A stretch of 39,532 nt of DNA, from NCBI GenBank assembly GCA_013151415.1, contig JAADII010000097.1, positions 1 through 39,532 on the forward strand. The letters are read 5' to 3'. The DNA is from Chloroflexota bacterium. GTDB taxonomy: Bacteria; Chloroflexota; Anaerolineae; J102. The position numbers and the translations under genes are program-made. This document shows, one piece after another, positions 15,604 to 22,044 of the stretch; the stretch's first letter is position 1; each line of letters opens with the position of its first letter. A model generated the notes under the pieces. The model did no database searches. It saw only the letters and a program-made list of their open reading frames with translations, and was not told the DNA's origin.

Positions 15604-16677
15604 TTATTCGCGCAACACGACCACCGCGTCCTCTGCGATGTCGAGGGCTATCTTCGCGCCGGGCGCGCGAATGGGGAAGAGCCCGGGCAGTTCGAATTCG
15701 AGCCTGAGCTCTTGGCCGGGCGGTTGCAGTTGGAGCACGGTGTGCGCGCCGCGGAAGGAGTTGAGAATCAGGCGCAGATGCACGCGGTTTTTGGCCGGCG
15801 CGGGGTTGGTCGCGGGGGTTGCGCCTTCGGGGCGGATGACGATTTGCACCCGTTCGCCTTCGCGTAGTCCTTCGGGCGCGCGCGCGGCGCGCAAAGGGCC
15901 CAGCGGCGTCTCCAATAGTGGGGCGGTCCCGCTTTTCAGCACTCGCGCCGAAAGGATGTTTTTGAAACCGAGGAAACGGGCCGCGAAGCGCGTGGCCGGT
16001 TGCAGATAAAGCTGGGCCGGGGGGGCCTCCTGCTCCACGCGGCCGCGGTTCATTAGGGCCACGCGGTCGGCGATGGCGAAGGCTTCCTCCTGATCGTGCG
16101 TGACATAAAGCGCGGTTTGATTCAAAGATTGCAACAGTTGCCGCAGCTCGGTGAGCAATTGGTCTCGTAGCAAACGATCCAACGAACCCAGGGGCTCATC
16201 CAGCATGAGCAGGCGGGGCTTGGGCGCCAGGCTGCGGGCCAAGGCCACCCGCTGTTGCTGACCGCCGCTCAACTCGAAGACCTTGCGATGTTCGAACCCA
16301 ACCAGATCCACCAGCGCCAACAGTTCGTCCACTCGCGCCTGTATGGCTTCGCGCGACCAACGTTGCATTTTCAGGCCGAAGGCGATGTTGTCGGCCACGC
16401 TCATGTGTGGGAAGAGCACATAATCCTGAAACATGAGACCAAACCCGCGACGATGCGGAGGCGTATGCGTGATGTCTTGGCCTTCGAGCCAGATTTGACC
16501 CTGGTCAGGCGTTTCCAGCCCGGCCACAATGCGCAAAAGGGTGGTTTTTCCGCATCCACTTGGCCCAAGCAGACATAAGACTTCGCCCTCTTCAAGACCC
16601 AAATCCACGCCATCCAGCGCCGCCACATGGCCGAATGTCTTGCGAATACGAGAGAGAATAAGCATGGGTTTTTCCAT
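15604..16677 (-). CDS. thiQ: ABC transporter ATP-binding protein, thiamine/iron type
   Basis: 357 residues from ATG 16677 (MLIL at 16665 also possible). The nucleotide-binding domain has Walker A LGPSGCGKTT, Q-loop MFQDYVLFPHM, signature LSGGQQQRVALARSL, Walker B LLMLDEP and the switch His in YVTHDQEEA. The C-terminal ~120 residues are a TOBE-type domain, making it longer than Escherichia coli ThiQ (~230) and more like FbpC/PotA. It energises the permease ThiP; the start overlaps the permease stop by one base (TAATG). Thiamine as substrate is inferred from the ThiB-like protein and the upstream riboswitch/kinase gene. It converges on the P450 gene with a 66-base gap. Confidence 0.85.
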   Translation of the reverse strand: MEKPMLILSRIRKTFGHVAALDGVDLGLEEGEVLCLLGPSGCGKTTLLRIVAGLETPDQGQIWLEGQDITHTPPHRRGFGLMFQDYVLFPHMSVADNIAFGLKMQRWSREAIQARVDELLALVDLVGFEHRKVFELSGGQQQRVALARSLAPKPRLLMLDEPLGSLDRLLRDQLLTELRQLLQSLNQTALYVTHDQEEAFAIADRVALMNRGRVEQEAPPAQLYLQPATRFAARFLGFKNILSARVLKSGTAPLLETPLGPLRAARAPEGLREGERVQIVIRPEGATPATNPAPAKNRVHLRLILNSFRGAHTVLQLQPPGQELRLEFELPGLFPIRAPGAKIALDIAEDAVVVLRE

Positions 16678-18338
16678 TAAAATTCGCCAATATCGCCATA
16701 TCGCAAATGCTCGATGCCCAGAAAGCCCATCGCGGTGGTGAACATAAGGATCACGCTAAGCGCGAGGGCTTGCCCGTAATTGATGAGACCCGGTTGGCCC
16801 AAGAAACGGTAGATGGCGATGGGCAGGGTGGGAAACTGCGGACGCGCCACCAACAGGCTGGCGCCAAACTCGCCCATGCTGATGGTGAACGCGAACACCA
16901 CGCCAACCAACAACGCCCGACCGACGATGGGAAGGTCGACATAACGTCGCACCTGCCAGGGCCGCGCGCCCAACACCGAGGCCGCGTCGCGCAGCCGCGG
17001 GTTGAGCCCTCGCAAAATGGGCAATAGCGAGCGCACCACGAACGGAAAGGCGATGAGCGTGTGGGTGATGGGAATGATGAGCAAATGGCCGCGCAGGTTC
17101 AAGGGTGGTTCGTCCAGCGCGATGAGGATGCCGAACCCCAGGGTGACCGCGCTCGCGCCCAGTGGCAGCATGAAAATGGGATCGAGCGCGGCCGCCAGTT
17201 TCGAGCCGCCTCCCTTGTTTTCGGCCAGGAGATAGGCGCTGCTCACACCCACAATGAGCGAGAGCGCAACCGTGGCCGCGGCAAAGGCCAGCGAATTACG
17301 CACAGCCTCGATGGGCGTAACGAAGAAGACCGAGCCGGTGCGATTGACGAAGAGCGCCCGGTAAAATTGCAGCCCCATCTCATCGCCCAAGGTGAACGAG
17401 CGCAAAACCAGCGCCAACAGGGGCGCGAGCAAAAACAGGGCCAAAGCGGCCAATGCGCCAAACACGAAGAGTCGTTCGGGCCAGGTGCGCGGCGGGCGTT
17501 CGGTCGATTGACGGGGTCGAAATTCCAGGGGAACCGCGGCTCGCGCCTGCAATCGCGTGTAGACCACCATCAGCGCGAACGTGAATAGAAGCTGGATAAT
17601 GGCCAGGGCCGCGGCCAGGGGCAGGTTGAATAGGCGCATCGCTGTGCGATAGATTTCCACTTCGATGGTGGCGAATCCGGGGCCGCCCAAAATGAGAATG
17701 ACGCCAAAGGAGGTGAAATTGAAAAGGTAGACCAACGCGCCCGCGGCCAGGATGGCCGGCATGAGCAGCGGCGCAGTAACATAGCGGAAGCGAGACCACG
17801 GCCCCGCGCCCAACACAGCCGCAGCGCCCCCCAAACGCGGGTCGAGGTTGGCCCAAAACCCGCCCACCAGACGCACCACGACCGATGTGTTGTAAAATAC
17901 ATGCGCCAGCAAAATGATCCAGATGGTGCGCATGAGATTGATGCGCGGGCCATCCAACGCGGCCATAATTTCGTTGAGCAGGCCGCGTGGCCCCAGCAGC
18001 GCGGTGAAGGCTGTGGCCACCACCACGGTGGGCAACACAAAGGGCAGGGTGGTGAAGGCGCGCATTAGGGTCTTGCCAGGAAAACGAAAGCGGGCGAAGA
18101 TGAAGGCCGCGGGCAAGCCCAAAAGAAATGCGCCCAGCGTGCTCGCGGCCGCCTGCCAAATGGTGAACCATAACACATGCGCGTAGTAAGGTTTTTCGAG
18201 CAGAGGACGCAAAGCCTCGCTCGCGAAGCGTCCCTGGGGAAAGAGGCTAAGCTGAAATATTGCGGCCAGCGGATAAAAGAAAAACAGGCCCAGGAAAGCC
18301 AAGGGAATCATGGCCAGGGCGAGTCGCGCGCTTCTCAT
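16677..18338 (-). CDS. thiP: Fused ABC permease, ThiP-like
   Basis: 553 residues from ATG 18338, about 12 membrane helices in two similar halves, as in ThiP and FbpB where two BPD_transp_1 domains are joined. First half: MIPLAFLGLFFFYPLAAIF, LPFVLPTVVVATAFTALLG and the EAA-like loop DPRLGGAAAVLGAGPWSRFR. Second half: LFLLAPLLALVLRSF, LMLPLGASAVTLGFGILIAL-type segments and the EAA-like loop NPRLRDAASVLGARPWQVRR. These loops contact the ATPase. The gene starts 3 bases after the methyltransferase stop and its own stop overlaps thiQ, so it is in the thiamine operon. Confidence 0.88.
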   Translation of the reverse strand: MRSARLALAMIPLAFLGLFFFYPLAAIFQLSLFPQGRFASEALRPLLEKPYYAHVLWFTIWQAAASTLGAFLLGLPAAFIFARFRFPGKTLMRAFTTLPFVLPTVVVATAFTALLGPRGLLNEIMAALDGPRINLMRTIWIILLAHVFYNTSVVVRLVGGFWANLDPRLGGAAAVLGAGPWSRFRYVTAPLLMPAILAAGALVYLFNFTSFGVILILGGPGFATIEVEIYRTAMRLFNLPLAAALAIIQLLFTFALMVVYTRLQARAAVPLEFRPRQSTERPPRTWPERLFVFGALAALALFLLAPLLALVLRSFTLGDEMGLQFYRALFVNRTGSVFFVTPIEAVRNSLAFAAATVALSLIVGVSSAYLLAENKGGGSKLAAALDPIFMLPLGASAVTLGFGILIALDEPPLNLRGHLLIIPITHTLIAFPFVVRSLLPILRGLNPRLRDAASVLGARPWQVRRYVDLPIVGRALLVGVVFAFTISMGEFGASLLVARPQFPTLPIAIYRFLGQPGLINYGQALALSVILMFTTAMGFLGIEHLRYGDIGEF

Positions 18339-18341
18339 GGC

Positions 18342-19280
18342 TCATTTTCTCGCAATGACGCGAATCACGTCGCTTTGCCCAAACGCGGCCGCGAACACGC
18401 CAAACACCCAACCCAAGATGAGCAAGAGATGCGAGCGGTTTGGGCCGCGTTTCAGACGATAGGCCACCGAATTGGCCGGGCCTACGCCGTTGGGGATGTG
18501 TTCCAGGCGCTCGACGCGAAAACCGGCCTCGATGACGGCCAGGCGCAGGCTGTGCGTTGTGAAATGGAGGCGATGGCGAGGCAGATCGAGATGATACCAA
18601 TAGCGCCCCATGAGACGGGCCGTCCAACCGCCCCAATTGGGTGTTTCGACCATGAGCAATCCGTTTGGCTTGAGGGCCGAGCGCACGCGTTTCAGCGCAG
18701 CCACCGGTTCGTCCAAATGCTCCAACACATGCCACATGGTGGCCGCGTTGTAGTGGGCGGGCGGTAGATCGACTTCCATAATTCCCCCCACTTTTACGTT
18801 CAGACCGGCTTCCTGGGCTCGTCGCGCAGCTTCCGCGTCCGGCTCTACGCCGTCCACTCGCCAACCCAAGCGGATGAGGCTGGCTCCATACGCGCCGCTG
18901 CCGCAGCCCACGTCGAGCAACCGACCGGGGGGCGGTGGCGGCGGCAGCCATGTCCAGCCGCGCACCCTGGCCAGCATCCGAGCGAGAAAACCGGGTAGGG
19001 CCGCGGCCTTCTCTTGCCGATACCCCATGGTCTTGAGCATGGACGCGGCCAATTGGCCGCGCCATCCCCGAGCAGGGCGGCCTTGCAAATGGTAGCAGGC
19101 GTAATGGGCCGGATAGGCCGCCGCCAGCTCGCTTGCTGTCAATGGCGGCCGCGTATGGCCCAAGCCGCACCTATCGCACGCCCACACCTCATATTCCTCT
19201 GTCCGCCCCAAGTGAAAATCGGGCGCGGCCAGGGCGGGATGAATCCGGTGGGAGCGGCAGAGCGGACAGGTGGAGGACAC
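18342..19280 (-). CDS. Zinc-ribbon class I SAM methyltransferase inserted in the thi operon
   Basis: 312 residues, GTG 19280 start; no ribosome binding site is visible and the start lies inside a repeat array. The N terminus has a CxxC...CxxC zinc ribbon (CPLC, CDRC) followed by GLGHTRPPLTASELAAAYP, as in C-methyltransferases and capsule or sugar methylating enzymes. The SAM-binding motif I is LLDVGCGSGAYG, then VDGVEPD, and post-motifs MWHVLEHLDEP and LKPNGLLMVETPN. A hydrophobic segment near the C terminus (SHLLLILGWVFGVFAAAF) could anchor it. It lies between thiB and thiP, 3 bases from thiP, where no thiamine gene is normally found. Its first 142 bases overlap the extended end of thiB in another frame. 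Substrate unknown. Confidence 0.85.
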   Translation of the reverse strand: MSSTCPLCRSHRIHPALAAPDFHLGRTEEYEVWACDRCGLGHTRPPLTASELAAAYPAHYACYHLQGRPARGWRGQLAASMLKTMGYRQEKAAALPGFLARMLARVRGWTWLPPPPPPGRLLDVGCGSGAYGASLIRLGWRVDGVEPDAEAARRAQEAGLNVKVGGIMEVDLPPAHYNAATMWHVLEHLDEPVAALKRVRSALKPNGLLMVETPNWGGWTARLMGRYWYHLDLPRHRLHFTTHSLRLAVIEAGFRVERLEHIPNGVGPANSVAYRLKRGPNRSHLLLILGWVFGVFAAAFGQSDVIRVIARK

Positions 19281-20467
19281 GGGGGCGGGGGCGAGGTGGC
19301 GAGTGGGCGGGTGGCGGGTGGGCGAGGTGGCGAGTGGGCGAAGGGGCGGGTTTTCAGCAATGGCGTTCGTTCAGCGCAACCGTCCGTCCAGGCCTCGATC
19401 CAGGCTTCGCGATTTTTTGCGATGGCTTCGGGCGCAACATCGACCGGGCTTTCGGGAATCGACGCCCATTTCTGGAAAAGCTCGCCGATGTCGGCCTGGC
19501 TATTGGCCGGATAGACGAACATATGCAGGGGGATGTCTTCCTGGAATGCGGGACTGAGCATGAAGTCGATGAATTGACGCGCAGCGTCTTGATGGGGGCT
19601 ATTGGCCACCACGCCTACGAACTCGATTTGTTTGAAGCTGTTGCCGGCTGTGTTGACGCTGGCCGTGGGCGGTTTGGGCAATTCGTTGAAATAAACCTCG
19701 GCCACAGGGCTGGTTGCATAACTAACCACGATGGGGCGGTCGCCCTCGCCGCCCGAACCAACCGTGAACGCGCCCCAATAGGCTTCGCTCCAGCCGTCGG
19801 TGACCAGAACATCATTTTCGCGCATGGCCCGCCAGTAGTCCAAATAGGTGAAATCGCCCGCCTCGCCAAAGCGCCCCACCGTGAGCAAAAGGAACACCAG
19901 ACCGGGTGAAGAGGTGGCCGGATTCTCCACCACGGTCAGGCCTTTATAGGCTGGGTCGATGAGGTCTGTGATATCGTCGGGCGGCTCCAGGCCATTTTCC
20001 TCGAACCAGGCGATGTCGTAGTTGAGAGTGACAAAGCCATAATCCACCGGCAACAGGCGGTGTTCTGGGTCGAGCTCCAGTTCGTCGGGGATGTCGGCCA
20101 GAAGGGGGCTTTTATAAGCCGCGAACATCTCGGCCTCGAGCGCGCGGCTGAGGAAGGTGTTGTCGATGCCGAACACCACATCTCCCAGCGGGTTTTCTTT
20201 GGAAAGGATCAGCGTGTTCAGCATTTCGCCCGCGTCGCCGCTCTTGAGGATGTCGACCTCGATGCCGGTCTCGTCGCTGAATGCATTCATCACCTCTTCG
20301 CTAATGTCGAAGCTATCGTGGGTGACCAGGGTGATCTTGGCCGGCGCGGTCGCGGTGGTTGGCGTGGGTTCTGGGGCTGGCGGCGCGCAGGCGGCGAGGA
20401 GGAAAAGAGGAAGGAGGGAGAGGAGCAAGAAGAGGGAGGGAGGGAAGAGCAGGTTTTTTTGTTTCAT
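19139..20467 (-). CDS. thiB: Thiamine-binding lipoprotein (ThiB/TbpA-like) with read-through tail
   Basis: 442 residues from ATG 20467, with GAGG 6 bases ahead. Signal peptide MKQKNLLFPPSLFLLLSLL... ends in the lipobox LAAC, so it is a membrane-anchored binding protein of the ABC importer. Family blocks of TbpA are clear: LVTHDSFDISEEV, DVVFGIDNTFLSRAL, PVDYGFVTLNYDI, NPATSSPGLVFLLL, VTDGWSEAYWGAF, VSYATSPVAEVYF and FMLSPAFQEDIPLHMFVYP, ending in NREAWIEAWTD. Normal members stop about there (base ~19382). Here the frame continues 80 more residues, first Pro/Ala/Thr-rich sequence encoded by a repeat array, then the wrong frame of the methyltransferase gene. This tail is probably acquired and non-functional. 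Confidence 0.9.
   Translation of the reverse strand: MKQKNLLFPPSLFLLLSLLPLFLLAACAPPAPEPTPTTATAPAKITLVTHDSFDISEEVMNAFSDETGIEVDILKSGDAGEMLNTLILSKENPLGDVVFGIDNTFLSRALEAEMFAAYKSPLLADIPDELELDPEHRLLPVDYGFVTLNYDIAWFEENGLEPPDDITDLIDPAYKGLTVVENPATSSPGLVFLLLTVGRFGEAGDFTYLDYWRAMRENDVLVTDGWSEAYWGAFTVGSGGEGDRPIVVSYATSPVAEVYFNELPKPPTASVNTAGNSFKQIEFVGVVANSPHQDAARQFIDFMLSPAFQEDIPLHMFVYPANSQADIGELFQKWASIPESPVDVAPEAIAKNREAWIEAWTDGCAERTPLLKTRPFAHSPPRPPATRPLATSPPPPCPPPVRSAAPTGFIPPWPRPIFTWGGQRNMRCGRAIGAAWAIRGRH
19258..19350 (+). repeat. GC-rich degenerate 7-8-bp repeat array
   Basis: Read on + as GAGGTGGC, GAGTGGGC, GGGTGGC, GGGTGGGC, GAGGTGGC, GAGTGGGC, GAAGGGGC. A stretch of 21 bases (19289-19309) recurs exactly at 19320-19340, 31 bases on. 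The array straddles the thiB/methyltransferase junction, supplies the thiB tail and contains the methyltransferase start codon. Confidence 0.8.
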
Positions 20468-20760
20468 GGGGCGCCTCACTTTTTGTTGCGCGGACGATGG
20501 TTGGAATAATCGTCGGTTTTTGAGAAAAGCGGCGTTTTGCGGATGATATGAGCGTGATTTGCCGTGGGAATCACATGAAAACGATTTCATTGACATAAAG
20601 TTGCAAAAACGCCGTTTTGAGCCGATTTTTTGGCCGAAAGCTGGTTGTTTTGATGGCTGCAAGCGCTTTTAGAAAACGATTTCAAGACTTCGGGTCATCG
20701 TCCTCCCCTTCATCCGCATCGGCGCTGGCAAACCTGCCGTCGCCTGCTTCGAAAATAAGC
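20468..20760. promoter_or_regulatory. Upstream region of thiB with LacI-type operator-like repeats
   Basis: GAAAACGATTTCA occurs twice exactly (20577-20589 and 20672-20684). The first copy sits in ATGAAA-ACGA-TTTCAT, a perfect 6-bp inverted repeat with a central CG, the shape of LacI-family operators; a partial third copy is at ~20891-20903. TGCAAGCGCTTTTA (just before the second copy) also resembles such sites. GGCGTTTTGC (20531) and GCAAAAACGCC (20603) form a longer inverted repeat, and GTGATT/AATCAC (20554-20574) another. The region looks like a controlled second promoter in front of thiB, but I cannot place -10/-35 elements with confidence. Confidence 0.35.
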
Positions 20761-20886
20761 GTCCAATGTCCAATGTCCGATGTCGGTCGCACAGGCCTTG
20801 ATGAGCGCTCAGACCAACATAGACCATAGGACACATAGACCAAAAGGCTCATCGTCTATCTTCGTCTACTTTGGTCTACGTTGGTC
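20761..20886. repeat. Period-7 and period-10 repeat arrays in inverted arms
   Basis: GTCCAAT, GTCCAAT, GTCCGAT, GTCGGTC run in register at 20761-20788 (period 7). Then AGACCAACATAGACC (from 20811) faces its near-complement GGTCTACGTTGGTC (20873-20886). The right arm is period 10: CGTCTATCTT, CGTCTACTTT, GGTCTACGTT, GGTC. The whole lies between the kinase gene stop and thiB, so it would be transcribed as long imperfect hairpins. Confidence 0.75.
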
Positions 20887-20938
20887 GGCGCAAACGATTT
20901 TCATCTGTTTCGGCGTGCGTCTGCGCACTGTAGGTCTG

Positions 20939-21601
20939 CTATGATGGCGAAGAGAAAGGGCGTTTCGTCATCCGGTGAATGACCAGAAGGACGCCGCGAC
21001 GAAGGGAGATTTCGGCCTCGTTCGCGGTCATTTCGTTGCTGATGCCGTGCGTGCTGCCAAAGGGTAGGGTGAAATCGTTGAGCATCCAGCGCAGGCCGCG
21101 ATGATAAGTGAGGCCGATGACTTCGGGACTGAGCGCCAACGCCGAGACCGTGTCGCCCTTGCGGCCATGAATCACCAATCGTTCGCGTACGATCCAGGCT
21201 GTTTCCGGGCCTTCAACCAGGCGAATGCATAGATCGGCAAACTTGGGTGAGGCCATAAGGAGCACATTGGCCATTTGCTGGTCCAGCCGGCCGCCCAATG
21301 CAGCCAACACCACCGCTTCGTTCGCGCCCAAGCGCCGCGCGGCCAACAGCGCCAGCTCGAGATCGGTGGCGTCCTTGTCCACCGGGTGTCGTTCGATGCG
21401 CGCGCCGAACGCGTCTAATCGCTTTCTGTCCTCAACATTCAGGCTGTCCAGGTCGCCAACGACCAGATCGGGGATCAGGCCCAAGGCGAGCGCATGGCGC
21501 GCGCCTCCGTCCGCGCACAGAACGAGATCGTCCGGCTGCACCAACTCGCGGGCGCGGTCGGGGTGGGAAAGTTGGCCGTTGGCAAAAAGGATGGCGCGCA
21601 T
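20939..21601 (-). CDS. thiN: Thiamine pyrophosphokinase
   Basis: 220 residues from ATG 21601; the frame is open further upstream but only through repeat array and terminator. The enzyme converts thiamine and ATP to thiamine pyrophosphate in the cytoplasm. Family motifs: LCADGGARHAL, IPDLVVGDLDSL, HPVDKDATDLELAL (the DxDxTD motif), LAALGGRLDQQMANVLL, and the C-terminal thiamine-binding part VIGLTYHRGLRWML...FGSTHGISNE. It is the first gene after a TPP riboswitch and precedes the thiamine transporter genes, giving an import-and-phosphorylate pathway. A 338-base gap with repeats separates it from thiB on that side (471 bases to the thiB start). Confidence 0.94.
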   Translation of the reverse strand: MRAILFANGQLSHPDRARELVQPDDLVLCADGGARHALALGLIPDLVVGDLDSLNVEDRKRLDAFGARIERHPVDKDATDLELALLAARRLGANEAVVLAALGGRLDQQMANVLLMASPKFADLCIRLVEGPETAWIVRERLVIHGRKGDTVSALALSPEVIGLTYHRGLRWMLNDFTLPFGSTHGISNEMTANEAEISLRRGVLLVIHRMTKRPFSSPS

Positions 21602-21604
21602 GAG

Positions 21605-21740
21605 AGTGAGTGGGCGTCGAGTGTTAAGTGTCAGGTGTCGAGTGTCAGGTGTCAGGTTGCGGGTGGCGGGTGACGGGTCGCGGATCTTCGAAGACAAGAA
21701 CCCCAAAACCTTCAACCAGAAACCTTGACCTGAGAACCGT
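21605..21740. repeat. Heptameric repeat array pair between riboswitch terminator and thiN
   Basis: On + the units are AGTGTTA, AGTGTCA, GGTGTCG, AGTGTCA, GGTGTCA, GGTTGCG, GGTGGCG, GGTGACG, GGTCGCG. After ~20 bases the complementary sense appears: the - strand of 21690-21740 reads GGTTCTC, AGGTCAA, GGTTTCT, GGTTGAA, GGTTTTG. Both arms have period 7 and share a GGT core, in opposite orientation. The array forms most of the thiN leader after the terminator. Confidence 0.8.
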
Positions 21741-21746
21741 GAACAA

Positions 21747-21778
21747 CAAAAAACCACCGCCGGGTGGCCAGCAGTGGT
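21747..21778 (-). terminator. Intrinsic terminator of TPP riboswitch
   Basis: On the - strand ACCACTGCTGG, loop CCAC, CCGGCGGTGGT forms an 11-bp stem (two G-T pairs) followed by a run of T. It lies 15 bases downstream of the TPP aptamer and upstream of thiN, so it is the expression platform: TPP binding should favour this hairpin and stop transcription. Confidence 0.88.
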
Positions 21779-21792
21779 CATGCTTGCGTCGC

Positions 21793-21885
21793 GAACTCCC
21801 TACGCCGGCATTACCCGGATCAGGTTCAGGGGTCGATGACGAATCCGGTCATCCTCTCAGCCGGGCTTGCCCCAGCTCCCCCGTC
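21793..21885 (-). promoter_or_regulatory. TPP riboswitch (THI element) aptamer
   Basis: The - strand carries the universally conserved TPP aptamer parts in order: GGGGGAGC, a short P3 hairpin GGGC-AA-GCCC, GCTGAGA (CTGAGA at 21860-21855), then ACCCCTGAACCTGATC (CCTGATC at 21824-21818), CCGGGTAATGCCGG (P4 with AATGCC at 21812-21807) and GCGTAGGGA (21805-21797). It binds thiamine pyrophosphate and, through the following terminator, should shut off thiN and the thiamine transporter genes when TPP is plentiful. P1 appears short. Confidence 0.96.
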
Positions 21886-21892
21886 AAGGTGG

Positions 21893-22013
21893 ATATTTTG
21901 GATGTTGGGTAGTGGATACTGGATATTGGGTGTTGAGAATGTTGGCGACGATAAAGCCGCTAAATTTGAGCATCCAATATTTCAATACCCAATACCTAAT
22001 ACTAATACCTACA
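21893..22013. repeat. Heptameric AT-rich repeat array in inverted arms
   Basis: Left arm on +: TTGGATG, TTGGGTA, GTGGATA, CTGGATA, TTGGGTG, TTGAGAA (period 7). After ~25 unique bases the right arm reads, on the - strand, GTATTAG, TATTAGG, TATTGGG, TATTGAA, ATATTGG, ATG (also period 7). The arms are complementary in sense and could fold into a long imperfect hairpin. The array lies between the thi promoter and the TPP aptamer. Confidence 0.78.
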
Positions 22014-22015
22014 TG

Positions 22016-22044
22016 ATCCTATGCGATCTCGCCTCATTTGTCAA
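22016..22044 (-). promoter_or_regulatory. Candidate thi operon promoter
   Basis: On the - strand TTGACA (22044-22039), exactly 17 bases, then TAGGAT (22021-22016). It points into the repeat array, TPP riboswitch and thiN. The vanW stop codon TGA is part of the TTGACA hexamer. It is the only near-consensus promoter upstream of the riboswitch. Confidence 0.6.

Noticed and set aside
20385-20465. Purine-rich GGAGGAAAAGAGG-like stretch as a repeat
   Set aside because: It is the antisense of the Leu/Phe-rich signal peptide of the thiB lipoprotein and reads as normal coding sequence.
19258-22013. CRISPR array
   Set aside because: The repeats are 7-10 bp, degenerate and contiguous, without uniform repeats and unique spacers, and no cas gene is present.
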